A stretch of DNA of 64,000 bases from Ceratopteris richardii (taxonomy: Eukaryota; Streptophyta; Polypodiopsida; Polypodiales; Pteridaceae), in assembly GCA_020310875.1 (NCBI GenBank), contig CM035416.1, forward strand, positions 3,741,709 to 3,805,708, written 5' to 3'. Of this stretch, positions 37,883 to 48,973 are shown one piece after another. The position numbers and the translations under genes are program-made. The notes under the pieces are model-generated. The model was not told the DNA's origin, made no database searches, and was given only the letters and a program-made list of their open reading frames with translations. Numbering within the stretch: the stretch's first letter is position 1; every line of letters starts with the position of its first letter.

Positions 37883-38159
37883 CCTTTAAACCTTGCATGA
37901 ATTCACCCACCATCCTCACACATCACTCATAATCTCATCTCATCAAGAAATGCATGCATAATCTGAAACGTGTAGGTGTCTAGGGACCTGCACTAGTGCT
38001 GCAAGAAGCATCGCATCCATCACATCATAGCACTTGGCTACACGGGTTACGCATCAGTTATGGAAAGGGATTGCGGTCTCACTTTAATGGGATCATAATT
38101 AATTTCCATGCTAATGTGTTAATCTTTTGTAGCAGATCTTTCTCGTTAGCGCATTCGTC
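37883..38159 (+). other. G1 spacer before ORF3 with candidate splice acceptor
   Basis: No reading frame of note. CTTTTGTAGCAG ends at 38135, 25 bases before the ORF3 start codon, and has the pyrimidine-rich tract and AG of a 3' splice site. Plant Gypsy elements with a third ORF are thought to express it from spliced RNA, which this site would serve. The donor was not identified. Confidence 0.45.
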
Positions 38160-41100
38160 ATGATGCAAACCGACGAAGGACCATCAGGAGCAGGCCCCAG
38201 TGTAGCTGCAGTGCCCCTCAATGTTTTACGAGCAGAATCCTACCCGACTGCTCCACCGCCAGAATTCCAAGGATTTCCAGGGCCCATGCCGATCGATAAC
38301 CCACCAATGGGCTACACGGAAAAGATACACCGTAACTCTCACTGGTTTCAGGGACTTGCAGGACCCTTAGCGGACGCGGATTTTATATTTGAATCTAATT
38401 TGACGTTTGATGACCGCACTTGGGGAAAATACCAATTCTTCTCCAGAGAGTTCGAAGGCCTACAGAACACTCAGGACTTAACTCATGTTTGGGCCAGAGC
38501 CGGCTTCACGGAGTATTTCAGTGATCCTCTGCCCAAACCTGACTTTTATAGGTGTTATTATTTAATCACCACTTTGCTGGCCTCAGAGAATAAGGATATC
38601 CCAGGAACTTTTATTTTGCCTTCTTTAGTGGATGATCCACCTTACAAAAGGTTTTATCTTTTGAAGGATTTAATCAGAGCTGCCATCAAGATTCATGGAA
38701 CCCACACGCCCACAGATCGAGAAAGATTAGTTCCAGACCCTATGAAACGTGGGGATGTCACTAAGTGGGAGGAGATCTCAGCAATTACACCTGAGCTGTC
38801 AAAGCCGCTACGGATATGCATGCAACACTTCGCATTCCCCGCTCAGGACAGATTCACCATGCCACATAAGAGAATATGGTTTGGATTGTACTTAGCCTGT
38901 ACTGGACCTCAGACTGTCGATCTGGCGAGCTGGATCATTGATCAAATGTATTTGGCACAACACAGATGGGAACGAAAGAAAGTGCTTAATGGATGTTGTG
39001 CGCTGACAAGAATTGTTTACATGTGCTTGGCTTATGACTTGCCAATTGAACGTGCATTAACAGGAGAAGAGCTAAAGGCATTCAAAGGAACGACGAAGAA
39101 AGCCACGAAGCCCAGCAGAGCACGGGCAGGTAAGCGCATGAGAGGCACTATCCCTTGCCTTCAAGTGCCAGAGTCACCATCACCACAACCCTCTCCAGAG
39201 CGATCACCGACAGAAGCTGCTCCCACAGTACAACCCATTCGAATAAGATTATCTCGACCAGTGGTAACGGAGGGCACTACCAGTACCGTTGCACCTCAGG
39301 CAGCTACAACCATAGAACCCACCACCACGACAGCAGAAGCTCCCACCACTATTGGTGCGGAAGCCTTTTCTTTCCCAATACCACACATGGAAGCAGAACC
39401 AATAAACACAACGTTCGATTTTGAAATGCCTGATGCATTCTCAAATGAGTTCCAGTTTTCAGAGGCACAGATGTTCTCTCAAGAATATGAACGCCCCAGC
39501 TATCCTACCACACCGCGGGATCAGCCACAGGGACAAGTTGTGTCGAGCTCTGATGACGAAAGAACAGCCACCGACGACGACGAAGGTGATGACGAAGCCA
39601 GCCAGGGCACGCATGATTCCCAAGAACAAGGACAGACAGACGGCCAAGGCCAACAAACCGATGCACACGGTGACACCAGCACGCATGAAGAGGAGACTTT
39701 CGAAGCAGCAGCTTACACGTTGGCCATCAAGAAATTATATCGTACAATGGAGAAAGTCTGGGCACGGAAGAAATTGACTGAAGAAGAGAGCCAAACCATA
39801 ATCGAACAAGAACTCGTCTCCGGAGGGTTTGAAGAAGTCTACATCAGAGGGTTCAGAGAACTGGTCAAATCCATTGGCCCGGTCGAAGCACTGAGATATT
39901 TGCAAAGGAAGCCACTCCCCCAATATGACCCTCGCAGAGTTCGCTTGTTATCGAAGCCCGGTGAATATATTCGAGTTCCGGTAGGTGCTCAATCATCCCA
40001 CCAGGCGCAAGATGCACGCCTACATCCGGAAAGATCCTTCACCGACGAAGCTATCCTAGTCGACTCCCCACCACGTACTACCGTTGTACATACTACCACT
40101 ATCCTTGAAATAACATCCACACCTTCTACTCCTCTCTCACCTCATGTTTCACCAACCCATCCTGTATCCCCTGCAAACCCACCTGCTCCTCCAACAGCCA
40201 CACCAGTCCACGGCAACATAGCCACCGCCTTTGCCCTGCCCATTCATGCCACCATGCCCGCACCCACCCCACCTCGCCTACATGTTAACCCCTTCATCCC
40301 TTCATCCTTCCCATCCTTCCCCCCACCTTTAAGACCCCCTTTCACCTTTCTAACCCCACTAACCTTCTCACCAGTTTCACCTCCCCAACCCACTATAACC
40401 CATATTTCCCCTTTTCACCAAGCTTCTCCAGCCATCCCCCCTGTAAATTACTCTACATTTGTAAATCCCGTCTTCACACCTACACAACCACCCACATACA
40501 CACCGCTTTTCACAGTCACCGCACTTGACACGTCCAGTGACATGGACATCTCACCACCCACCGCACCAGCACCCACGCCACTCACAGCACCATCATATTT
40601 AGGTACGTCACAATTTTCCACGATCACCACTGCATCCACCTTCCCAACCCCATTCCCCATTCCCGTTGCATCTACTTCCACTGCATCCTCACTTAGCACT
40701 CCATTACTATTATCGCCAACCATAGACACTGCACTTCAACAAATGTTCACATGCATGACACAAGTACGAGATGAGTTTGCATCTCTTGGCAACAACTATC
40801 AACAGCTGCAGAGGACGACAAATGAATTACAGTCGCAGCTTAATTCATTATCAATCGAGAATGCCTCTTTAAATACGCGATACCAAGAACTAAGAGAGGC
40901 ATATCATAAGCTAGAGCTAGAAAGTGAAGAGAAAACAAAAGAAGCCACTGCTGATCTGGACAACCTGCTTCGAGCCCAAACAATTAGGAACGCGACGCTG
41001 ACCAGGAATATGGGCTTACTCAGGAGACACCTAGCCGCAGCGAAAGAGGAGAACCAAAGACTCCAAGAGCAGAATAGAGAGAATTTGGAAGCGGCATTGG

Positions 41101-42662
41101 ACCATCCAGAACAACCCTTAAGTCCTAGCAGATTCAAGGCAATCCCATCCGAAGCAATGAAGATGTTGCTAGACGACCATGTTCGACTGCTAGAGGACTA
41201 TGATCGAATGAACGAAGAGCATCAAAAGTTAAAAGAAGATCACAAGTTACTACAGCTCAGAGAACCGGCACCACAACAAGTACAAGTAGCAGCAGAAGTA
41301 CCAGAACCTGTGGACCCTACTCTTGAAATCTTAGAAGAACTCAACGCATTACGGGCCCAGGTAATCACTCTCCAGTCAAGAATTGACGTATATGAAGCGC
41401 CACCAAGGCCAGACTCCCCACCGGAGATCCCAGCTGACGACGAGAACATAACCATTCCGGTGGAGGAAACGTTTGAAGAAGCATACGAGCCAATACCCAT
41501 CCCAGGCGGACAAGTCACGACTGAAGGCCAGATGACGTACGAACTTCCGACCCCCGCATGGATGAAGACTGTGGAGGAAATTGGAACAACGCACTCAGCT
41601 AGAGTCGAGGCCCAGCTACATGCTATGGCCATGATCGAAGAACGAATTTTGCAATCTCCCTACTTTGCTCAATTGGCCCCACGCAGGTACATATCCGGGC
41701 ATGAGCTTCAATACAAACCTTACTTCATGCTAATGGCCGAATACCAGCTGGCCATAGAAAAGCGAACTGGCAAGAAGCCATCACATGCAACCCAGTTCGA
41801 GCCTGAAGACTTGCCACTGGATGCGCAACAAGGCAGTATTTATCAACCAGATTGGCGTACACGTCTTTTACAGGAGTACCCTGAAATGATGAGCACATGG
41901 GTCAAGGCACCTTTACATTTGAAATACAACCCTTGCTGGGGACCAGTACCACGACGCCGCTCCTGGACTGCATTCGCTATCAAAGTACAAAACAATAGGC
42001 AGTGTCAGGATTGGCTGAATTACCCCTACTTCAAGCCACCCACCGAGTTGCCCACTGTTGGCTATATGATGGCTACAATCCGTCACTGGCTCCCTCGCCT
42101 GAAGCATATGGATGATATCGCAGCGCATATGACTGTCAAAATTTTTGACATGATGCAAATGATATTTAAAGTCTTCCGACGCGTCAAGGCACCGCATGTA
42201 AACACCCCGAGATTTGAGCATGGTAACTTTGATCTAGTATATGACATGAGCACAACGCCATCGCTCTGGGTGTGTTATGCCTGGCACTGTAGAATAAAAT
42301 ACCTACCGGCGTGCTACAAGCAAACATTTGAAGAGATGTTCACCACCGGATTTTGGGAATACCATTCCGAGGTATTCATCAGCAGGCCGACCCACTTATT
42401 GCAATTATTTGCCTGTGAACAGTTGGTATATTCCACGCATTACAGACTCCCACCATCAGAAGAACCACAACCAGTTAATTGGGAGAAGCTCGAGGCAGAC
42501 CTAGCCCGAGGCATTCGAGTATCTGAGCACACCCTCGCTCATGACCTCCTACAAAACTACATCCGACAGACCGCACAACAAGGTTCTGTCGAGGACGACA
42601 GAAGCGAGAGGGAGGGGGGTGTTGGAAGCAGTCGGAGGCACAGACGACGTGGAAGCATGTAA
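38160..42662 (+). CDS. G1 ORF3, 1500-residue extra protein
   Basis: An unbroken frame. Residues 1-320 look globular (WFQGLAGPLADADFIFESNL, then RIWFGLYLACTGPQTVDLAS and CCALTRIVYMCLAYDLPIE) and recall the 'putative plant transposon protein' domain found in Athila-type elements. Residues about 330-560 are acidic and low-complexity, 640-850 are Pro/Thr/Ser-rich, 860-1090 form a likely coiled coil (heptad-rich, ending LLEDYDRMNEEHQKLKEDHK), and 1150-1480 form a second globular domain (FDLVYDMSTTPSLWVCYAWH, RPTHLLQLFACEQ). I see no signal peptide, and no clear membrane span, so an envelope role is not supported. The C-terminal domain recurs in G3a. The last codons lie in the 3' LTR. Confidence 0.8.
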   Translation: MMQTDEGPSGAGPSVAAVPLNVLRAESYPTAPPPEFQGFPGPMPIDNPPMGYTEKIHRNSHWFQGLAGPLADADFIFESNLTFDDRTWGKYQFFSREFEGLQNTQDLTHVWARAGFTEYFSDPLPKPDFYRCYYLITTLLASENKDIPGTFILPSLVDDPPYKRFYLLKDLIRAAIKIHGTHTPTDRERLVPDPMKRGDVTKWEEISAITPELSKPLRICMQHFAFPAQDRFTMPHKRIWFGLYLACTGPQTVDLASWIIDQMYLAQHRWERKKVLNGCCALTRIVYMCLAYDLPIERALTGEELKAFKGTTKKATKPSRARAGKRMRGTIPCLQVPESPSPQPSPERSPTEAAPTVQPIRIRLSRPVVTEGTTSTVAPQAATTIEPTTTTAEAPTTIGAEAFSFPIPHMEAEPINTTFDFEMPDAFSNEFQFSEAQMFSQEYERPSYPTTPRDQPQGQVVSSSDDERTATDDDEGDDEASQGTHDSQEQGQTDGQGQQTDAHGDTSTHEEETFEAAAYTLAIKKLYRTMEKVWARKKLTEEESQTIIEQELVSGGFEEVYIRGFRELVKSIGPVEALRYLQRKPLPQYDPRRVRLLSKPGEYIRVPVGAQSSHQAQDARLHPERSFTDEAILVDSPPRTTVVHTTTILEITSTPSTPLSPHVSPTHPVSPANPPAPPTATPVHGNIATAFALPIHATMPAPTPPRLHVNPFIPSSFPSFPPPLRPPFTFLTPLTFSPVSPPQPTITHISPFHQASPAIPPVNYSTFVNPVFTPTQPPTYTPLFTVTALDTSSDMDISPPTAPAPTPLTAPSYLGTSQFSTITTASTFPTPFPIPVASTSTASSLSTPLLLSPTIDTALQQMFTCMTQVRDEFASLGNNYQQLQRTTNELQSQLNSLSIENASLNTRYQELREAYHKLELESEEKTKEATADLDNLLRAQTIRNATLTRNMGLLRRHLAAAKEENQRLQEQNRENLEAALDHPEQPLSPSRFKAIPSEAMKMLLDDHVRLLEDYDRMNEEHQKLKEDHKLLQLREPAPQQVQVAAEVPEPVDPTLEILEELNALRAQVITLQSRIDVYEAPPRPDSPPEIPADDENITIPVEETFEEAYEPIPIPGGQVTTEGQMTYELPTPAWMKTVEEIGTTHSARVEAQLHAMAMIEERILQSPYFAQLAPRRYISGHELQYKPYFMLMAEYQLAIEKRTGKKPSHATQFEPEDLPLDAQQGSIYQPDWRTRLLQEYPEMMSTWVKAPLHLKYNPCWGPVPRRRSWTAFAIKVQNNRQCQDWLNYPYFKPPTELPTVGYMMATIRHWLPRLKHMDDIAAHMTVKIFDMMQMIFKVFRRVKAPHVNTPRFEHGNFDLVYDMSTTPSLWVCYAWHCRIKYLPACYKQTFEEMFTTGFWEYHSEVFISRPTHLLQLFACEQLVYSTHYRLPPSEEPQPVNWEKLEADLARGIRVSEHTLAHDLLQNYIRQTAQQGSVEDDRSEREGGVGSSRRHRRRGSM
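42606..42619 (+). other. G1 polypurine tract
   Basis: GAGAGGGAGGGGGG lies immediately before the 3' LTR. It would prime plus-strand synthesis. It also encodes ORF3 residues, so it is under two constraints. Confidence 0.85.
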
Positions 42663-43278
42663 AGATGGAGCAGGGAGCCAGTCGGATCATTCTCTCAAAC
42701 AATTATGTTTTTATTACCTCTTCAAACATCCAACAGTGATTTTCATCACTCTTGTAACATATGTAATATAGACAAAATCCCATTTTCTAATTCATAGCTC
42801 CATTTTGTGCAAGCCGAGGAGTCCTCGAGCTTGAGGAGCTTAGGTAGAATGCTCATACCAATTTTCGTTATTTTTAGATACCGTTTACCCTTCCAAATAG
42901 CATCTAGGACCTATTTTTTAACTATGCCGGTCACTAGATGTGAAACCGGTCAAAACTAGTCTAGAAACTATAAAAAGAGCTAGAGAGCTCATTTTTGAGG
43001 TTGGTTCATGTTAGCTTGTTTGAGTAGAGAAGAGCTTAGAGCTATTTTGAGCTTGTAAGAGTGTTCTTGAATAATAGAGCTAATTTCTCACCTTCCATTG
43101 TGTCTTGCTTGTCTCTTCATTGTGTGTGTGTATGTGTGTGTGCATCTTTGTGCTTCTCACCATCACTCTCACTTCATCTCACGTTCACGATCTTCATATC
43201 ACTCCTATCTCTTCCGCGGATTGACATTAAGGAGGTGAAGCTTCTTAACGTGGTACTTACCATTGTGCTAGAGCAACA
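42620..43278 (+). repeat. G1 3' LTR
   Basis: The same length as the 5' copy, with about seven differences. It starts directly after the polypurine tract 42606-42619. The first 43 bases also carry the last codons of ORF3, whose stop is at 42660-42662. A TATA box lies at 42969-42976. Confidence 0.95.
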
Positions 43279-45171
43279 AACCATTAATGCTAAAGTCCTT
43301 TGATGGTCCCCACACATTTGTATGTACCAATTCAAGCTTCTTTGAATACATGAAACCGTGCTTGTTATATGATTGCTTATGAACCTTACCTAATTGACAT
43401 GCTTCACATCTGTATGTCATGTGTTGACCTGCAACATTAGGTAATCCAAGCACTGAACCATTGTTAATCATATCCTTAATACCTCTTTCATTGAAATGTG
43501 CAAGTCTTCTATGCCAAAGATCTAACTCAGAGATCTTGTGTCCTCCATAAGTGAAGAAGGCATGACCAACATTGCCTTGAATCTTCAATGTGAATAATCT
43601 TCCTTCTTTCTTTCCTGAAACAATTTGTTTGTACCCATTGCTAGGGTCTTCCACAAAAACTCCATCATTAGTGAACCTTACTTCATAAACTTTCTCTACA
43701 ATTTACCCTACACTTATCAAATTCTTTGGAATTGTAGGAACATACAAAACCTTACTCAGAAGAGTGCTTCCATCCTTGGCCTTTATTGATCCAATGGACT
43801 TCACATTGTGCTTTGTGTTATCATCTATTGAACTATATGATTAGTTACCTTATTCTCCAAATCAGTCATCAAAGCTATGTTGCCACTCAAGTGATTGCTA
43901 CACCCTAAGTCAATGTAGAAGACTCTTTGATCTTCACTTTGTCTTTCACAAGTTGTATTCATAATTAAGGTTGAATCCTCCTTCTGATATGAAAACATAG
44001 TTGTAGTAGGTATTATTGTAGGATTGACTTTGAAAGCCTCTACCTGCATTTCCTCTCTGATTTCTATAACCACTTCCTCTCGAATGAAAGTTTTTATTGT
44101 ATCCTCCACCATTCTGATTATTATGCCAACATTCATGAGCTAAATGATTTTTCTTACCACAAATCAAGCAAGCTTTGACACGATATTTATTACTTCTGCC
44201 TCTTCCTCTTCCTTTGCCACCACCTCTTCGTCTTAGGAAGTTAGCTTGGCTAGTTGTACCTTCATCTTCATTCAATTCTTGCTTGCCTTTGTTAATCTTA
44301 TTCTTGTCCTTTGAATACATTGTTAGACGTGAACTCTTATCAACATCACCTTTGACATCCTGCTCAAAGGTTAGCATATGTCCTAGCAATTAATTCAAAT
44401 CAAGAGTGAAATGATCCAGTGACAATTCAGTGGATAGAATGAAAGGCCTCCACTTCTCATCTCCTCGCAAACCTATGAGAATTTGTCTTACCAATTGATA
44501 CTCTTCAATATCTTCATCAACTGCTCCTAATGCATATGCAATGTCCTTCATCCTTGCTACATAATCAGAAATGGGTTGAGAAGCATTCTTCTTGAATGTG
44601 GTGAACTATGCCCATAAAGATGCCTTCCTTGACTTTGTAGTGTTTTGAAAATGCTCTTCCAAAAAATTCCATATGTTTTTTTTACTTTCAAGTCCTCTAA
44701 TGTGAGGTAGCAAGTAATCATTCAATCCCATGTAGGTAATGCTCCTTGCTTGAGCATCCTTCTTCATCCATGTCTTCAAATCTGAGAGCTCTTCCCTAGT
44801 TGGAACACGAGGATCTCTAAATTTTGGTTTTTCCTCTTCATCTATGATGTATCCTATCAAATCTTTGCTCATAAGATGAGCTTCCATCCTCATTGACCAA
44901 GCAGGATAGTTTTCTCTATCAATTTCTCTATCTGAAGAGAATCTCCCATCCTTTCTTCACTTGTGCAATGAATTCTTCAAGCTTTGTGAATAATGAATGT
45001 ACCTTTACTTTGAATGTAGTTCCTTTTGACCTTCTTGATAGCTTCAGGCCTCCTTCTCTAGCTTTCACTTCAAACTTTCACCTTTTGAATCTTCAAAGGT
45101 TGATTTTTGTATAACTACAACAGGTAGGATCCTCCTTTCTTCAATTTTGATGACTCCTGCTTTGATACCAC

Positions 45172-45554
45172 TGATGGAGAGTATTAATCTCCAAAAGAGC
45201 AAGTTATCCTTGATGTTAGAGCACCTCTATATCAATAACAACTCAAAACCTCAACCAATTTTGGAAGACCAATGCCAAATTGTCAAACTTTGAACTAACT
45301 GTGAAGAAACTGATTACTCAGAAAATTCTGCTACACTTAATCCACTCATTGACTAATCAAACGTGCAAATTTTTTAATGAAACTTTGAACAAAGTGTCAT
45401 CTAAAGATTGCGCACCTTCTCCAAGTTAAAATGTCTTAAAAGATTCAGTAAATCTTGAAATATGATCCAAACAATCTACCTATGTCTGAAACTATTCTTT
45501 TGTATAGTCGACTTTGACATCTGCAACTTCTAATGCATGGTTCTCCCAAAGTAG
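45172..45554 (-). repeat. Copia B2 5' LTR, inner part
   Basis: It starts TGATGGAGAG beside the primer site and follows the family LTR to CCCAAAGTAG at 45554, where the G2 LTR begins. The rest of this LTR is not found beyond the right end of G2. Confidence 0.82.
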
Positions 45555-46570
45555 TGTTAAACGCTGTGTTCTAACTATCAGATGCACGTTTAAACGAGAA
45601 TTGGGTTCTTGCGAGTGGAAGGGGTCTGTAAAGACAGAGGCCCTATGCTTGTTTGCCAAAATTACGTCACAACACACAATATACTAACATTCAAGATGTT
45701 ATCGAGAATTGGTATCTCATTCTCATTCTTTACGGTTCGTCATTTTAACTCTATCAGAGTCTACCAAACACATTGTACGAGACTATCAGTATCGTAATAC
45801 TGAATTACCTCAAAACCCTTTTTCCGAATACACACGACTGTAACATTTAACAATAGTTCAACCTTCACCAAACAGCGCTCACAATCACACAAACCAAAAG
45901 CACAGAAGGGCTCAACAGTTTCAAACATACAGTGCTGAAGACTAACACACACTTGAGATAACCATTACTGTAGCCAAATCTCACCGTACAAGTACAAATC
46001 TCAATACTGAGAACAACACAATCCTGCACAGCGTTTTTAGGAACACTACCACAGTTACACAAACTTCATCAGCAATTGGCAGATCAATCAAGAAGAAGGA
46101 CACCACGATATACATACTTAACAGAACAATCGTCACAAAGATCCGCAGAATAACTCTCTCAGACAACAGACCGACGATCTACTGGATGTAAATAAAACTC
46201 ACAGCCGCAATAGAGATCGATAGACAACGAACACGGATACGTATAGTATATTCGGAATACTCAGGAATTAGACAAGCAACGCTACAGCAACTCGAACAAG
46301 TGTCGATAATACCACACAGAAATGAACACAGTACTCCAAATTAGCCAACTCGACACACAGTAACGACCACGACAATCACCCAGATAGACAGTCTGGTGAT
46401 TCCACGAATCATCACTGAGCATCTCTTTTCATTGCTTTATATAAAAGATTACAACTGTCAGTGTAACAACTTTTCGCGCGTGCAAACAAAAGATTCAGTT
46501 TTACAACTTCCAATCCGGTGGCCGACTAACACTCTGGCACGCACGGTGGACTCGAACCCGCAGGTTTTAC
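45555..46570 (-). repeat. G2 3' LTR
   Basis: TGTTAAACGC at 45555 matches the right LTR closely to about 46375; beyond that the right copy is cut short. A minus-strand TATA box (CTTTTATATAAAGC) is at 46434-46447. The inner end is placed near 46570, just before the ORF3 stop, but no clear polypurine tract marks it. Confidence 0.7.
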
Positions 46571-46574
46571 AAAA

Positions 46575-48697
46575 TTACTGTTCTTCTATAACTCCATCTA
46601 AATACATGTTTCTGGCTAACCTAAAGGTTCGGGCGATTTTCTTCTTTAAAGTTTCTAACAGCTGTTTGAGAGTATCCGGTTCTACTAGTTGTGCATCTAC
46701 TCTTACAGAACTTAAAGCTATAGCTTTGGTCAGCAAAATTTCTGCTTGCATCTGCAGAAAGGCTTCTTGTAGGTAGAAATCATTCGATAGGACCGCATCT
46801 CTGGAAACTTTCATTTCTGCCACTTGTTTCTCCATCTTGCTTACTCTTTCTTTCTGATTGTCCAGCTGATTCTCCCTTCTTTCGATCTCTTGATTCTGAA
46901 ACTGTATAGTTCTGGAATATGCATCCCTTTCTCTTTGGAGATCTGTTATTACTTTTTGTAATTGTGCTTCTAATGTCAGTTTTTGCCGTAGAATGTTGTT
47001 TACCTCGTCGAATTCTATCTTACATTTCTAGAGTTCTTCGGTTGTTTTCATCACCAGATCGTACTGTTCTTGGCCTTTTTGTACCACTTCGTCTAGTTGA
47101 ACTCTGGTTTCTTTGAGCAGATTTCCTAATGCGATTCTGGCATCTTCTTTATCTTGTAGGTCTTGCTTCAGCTGAATTATTTCGGCACTTGCAACATCTA
47201 TTAACTTATCTTTTTCTTTGAGCTCCGCCAGCGTTGCATCTCTCTTACTGGTAATCACTTCCTGTTCGGCAATTCTGGCCTGTAATTCTCTAATATGTTC
47301 ATGTAGAATATGGTTTTCTGATTTGACTGCATCAATCTCTTCCTGTAGTGAAGTGATGTCTGCTTCTAGCATATCGACCTTATGTTGGAAATCATTTTTG
47401 ATAGTATTGGTTGCCTCTTTCAATTGTATTGGTAATTGTTGCGATAGATTGATCAGCATTTGTCCCATATTTCCAAGCTCTGAAAATACCGGGAGTGTTG
47501 GAAGTGAAAGAATAGGACAATGTTGAGAAGAGGATTTTGTTAGAAGCTGTTGTGAGTTCGGTGGAGAATAGTTTGGGGATGAGGAAGATGAGGTAGTGGG
47601 TTCTTCGGTCAAGATGGGTGGAGTGGGGAGAACAGAGTGAGGTTCTGTTATCTTTTCTGTTGTTTGTTGTGTTTCAGCATTGTCGATAGCTGTGGACTCA
47701 ACTACTTTCAGAAGTTCGTCGAAAACTTCTTTAAGGATCTGGTCTTCATTTCTTTGGTTTTCCTGCTCTGATTGTTGTTGTGATGTCTTTTGTGACGAGC
47801 TTGTTTCGGATTCAGTGTGATCTTCCTGTTCTTGTTGTCCTTCTGAAGATCATCTTCTTTGTTTTTTTCGGCTGACCCGTGGGCTTCACTTTCAGAGGAA
47901 CTGATTCTAATTCTTTTCCGACGGAAGAGTTGATTGAGTTCCTCTTCGTCTTCTTCATCGTCCTCCAATAATTGCACAGAATCTTCATGGCGTAGGACCA
48001 GGCCTCTTGGTGGTGGTTGTGCTTCAAGAATGGCCAGAAAAACGAAAGAAATAATGTGCGGCAATCTGGACCTTGGCATCCCTCCTTTTTTTACCTGTTT
48101 AATTATTGAAACGCATTCCTTGTGAATGCGGTGGAAGAAGTAGGATGCAAAATTTATTGGTTCTCTAGCAGCTAAATCAATGGTGGAGTAGAATGGACGC
48201 GATATTCCATAAGTACGTTTCTGTAGGTTCAGGATAGCTACTAAGAACTGAAGGGCGGATCTCTCAGGTTCCGGTCGACATAGGATCGCGTATTCGTTGG
48301 ATGAATACCTAGGGAATAACTGATTCATGGTGGCTAATGGCAGAATCGGGCCATTCTCTCGACCTTGCGAAGGGAGTCGAAACGACTCAGCAAAAGTTTG
48401 GAAGGTGATTACGGTTCGAGAGGGTAGGGAAGTGATAGCCCAACTTTGCTCGTTGGCAGGTGTTTTGGCGATAGCGGTGATGATCTGAGCAAAAAACGGG
48501 TGGGATTCCACTGAATGCCACGGCAGTTCAGCGAAATCGGCCAACCCACGTATGCGTAGAAACTCTCCTACTTCGGTAGGGAGTCCGTCACAGAAAGCGG
48601 CATAGTTTGCCAGAGCTTCCATGGCGCAAACGATGACAGCAAGCACAAAACGCAAATGCACAGGGTATACACAGTCACACAAATCAGGTAAGCACAA
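46575..48697 (-). CDS. G2 ORF3 region (globular, acidic and coiled-coil parts)
   Basis: Minus-strand reading frames between integrase and 3' LTR. The first part (47708-48697) has a globular domain with MEALANYAAFCDGLPTEVGE, AITSLPSRTVITFQTFAESF, EPINFASYFFHRIHKECVSI and LPHIISFVFLAILEA, followed by an acidic run (EDDEEDEEELNQL) and a Lys/Arg/Asn-rich tail. The next part (47028-47612) has a Ser-rich start and a long coiled coil (DITSLQEEIDAVKSENHILH, ELQARIAEQE), continued at 46575-46835. This is the same globular, disordered, coiled-coil order as G1 ORF3, with weak similarity between NFASYFFHRIH and DLASWIIDQMY. No membrane span is obvious. Confidence 0.65.
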
Positions 48698-48973
48698 TAG
48701 CGATTTTCGGCGAAACGGAGAAGGTTAAGTAGATGCGCTACAGTGGAGAGCAATTAAAAATCACTAATCATCGTGCAACGTTGAGATGATAACTTCTTAA
48801 CTTCGGTGTGCATGTATTAGTAGCTGGAAAGGGCAGGGCGGCTGTTGACATAATTAGGTATCAAAACGCGGATATTTACAGACTTATTTTATTAAGCACG
48901 CAAAAAAGAAAAGAAAAGAAGAGAAAAGAAAAGAAAAGAGGATGCCAAAAGATGCGGCCAACCGCAAAACGTT

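Larger units (their letters stand above)
25994..43278 (+). mobile_element. Gypsy element G1, 17.3 kb, nearly whole
   Basis: Two 659-bp LTRs (25994-26652, 42620-43278) enclose 15.97 kb. The target duplication AACCA is perfect (25989-25993, 43279-43283). The order is LTR, Asp-tRNA-type primer site, long leader with CCATCGCGA array, gag, protease, reverse transcriptase, RNase H, integrase, second protease-like domain, ORF3, polypurine tract, LTR. The primer site and gene order fit the Athila-like branch of Ty3/Gypsy. By eye the LTRs differ at about seven sites (about 1%), so it is by far the youngest large element here. It looks close to whole, with about two breaks in the gag-pol part; ORF3 is open throughout. 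Its insertion splits Copia B2. Confidence 0.93.
23453..45554 (-). mobile_element. Copia element B2 (B family), split by Gypsy G1
   Basis: The left LTR is 23453-24491 and the right LTR starts at 45172. Minus-strand parts to the right of G1: a primer site (45159-45170, TGGTATCAAAGC), gag (about 43825-44940, with CLICGKKNHLAHEC and a Gly/Arg-rich tail) and the pre-integrase domain (43268-43654, LWHRRLAHFNERGIK, CEACQLGKVHKQSY). To the left of G1: the integrase core (about 25480-25988, YYVIYVDDSTRWITIYVIKD) and the reverse transcriptase end plus RNase H (24500-25475, CSKKKHTTALSSTKAKYKGM). Target duplications AACCA at 25989-25993 and 43279-43283 show G1 landed in its integrase region; G2 then landed in the right LTR at 45555. 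The two LTRs differ by roughly 9% over the shared 290 bp compared, much older than G1. Several breaks. Confidence 0.85.

Noticed and set aside
38160-42662. Calling G1 ORF3 an envelope gene
   Set aside because: No signal peptide or clear transmembrane segment could be seen; the coiled coil alone is not enough.
46530-46566. Box-B-like GGTTCGAGTCC on the minus strand near the G2 LTR end, suggesting a tRNA
   Set aside because: The T-stem pairs poorly and no box A or acceptor partner lies at the right distance.
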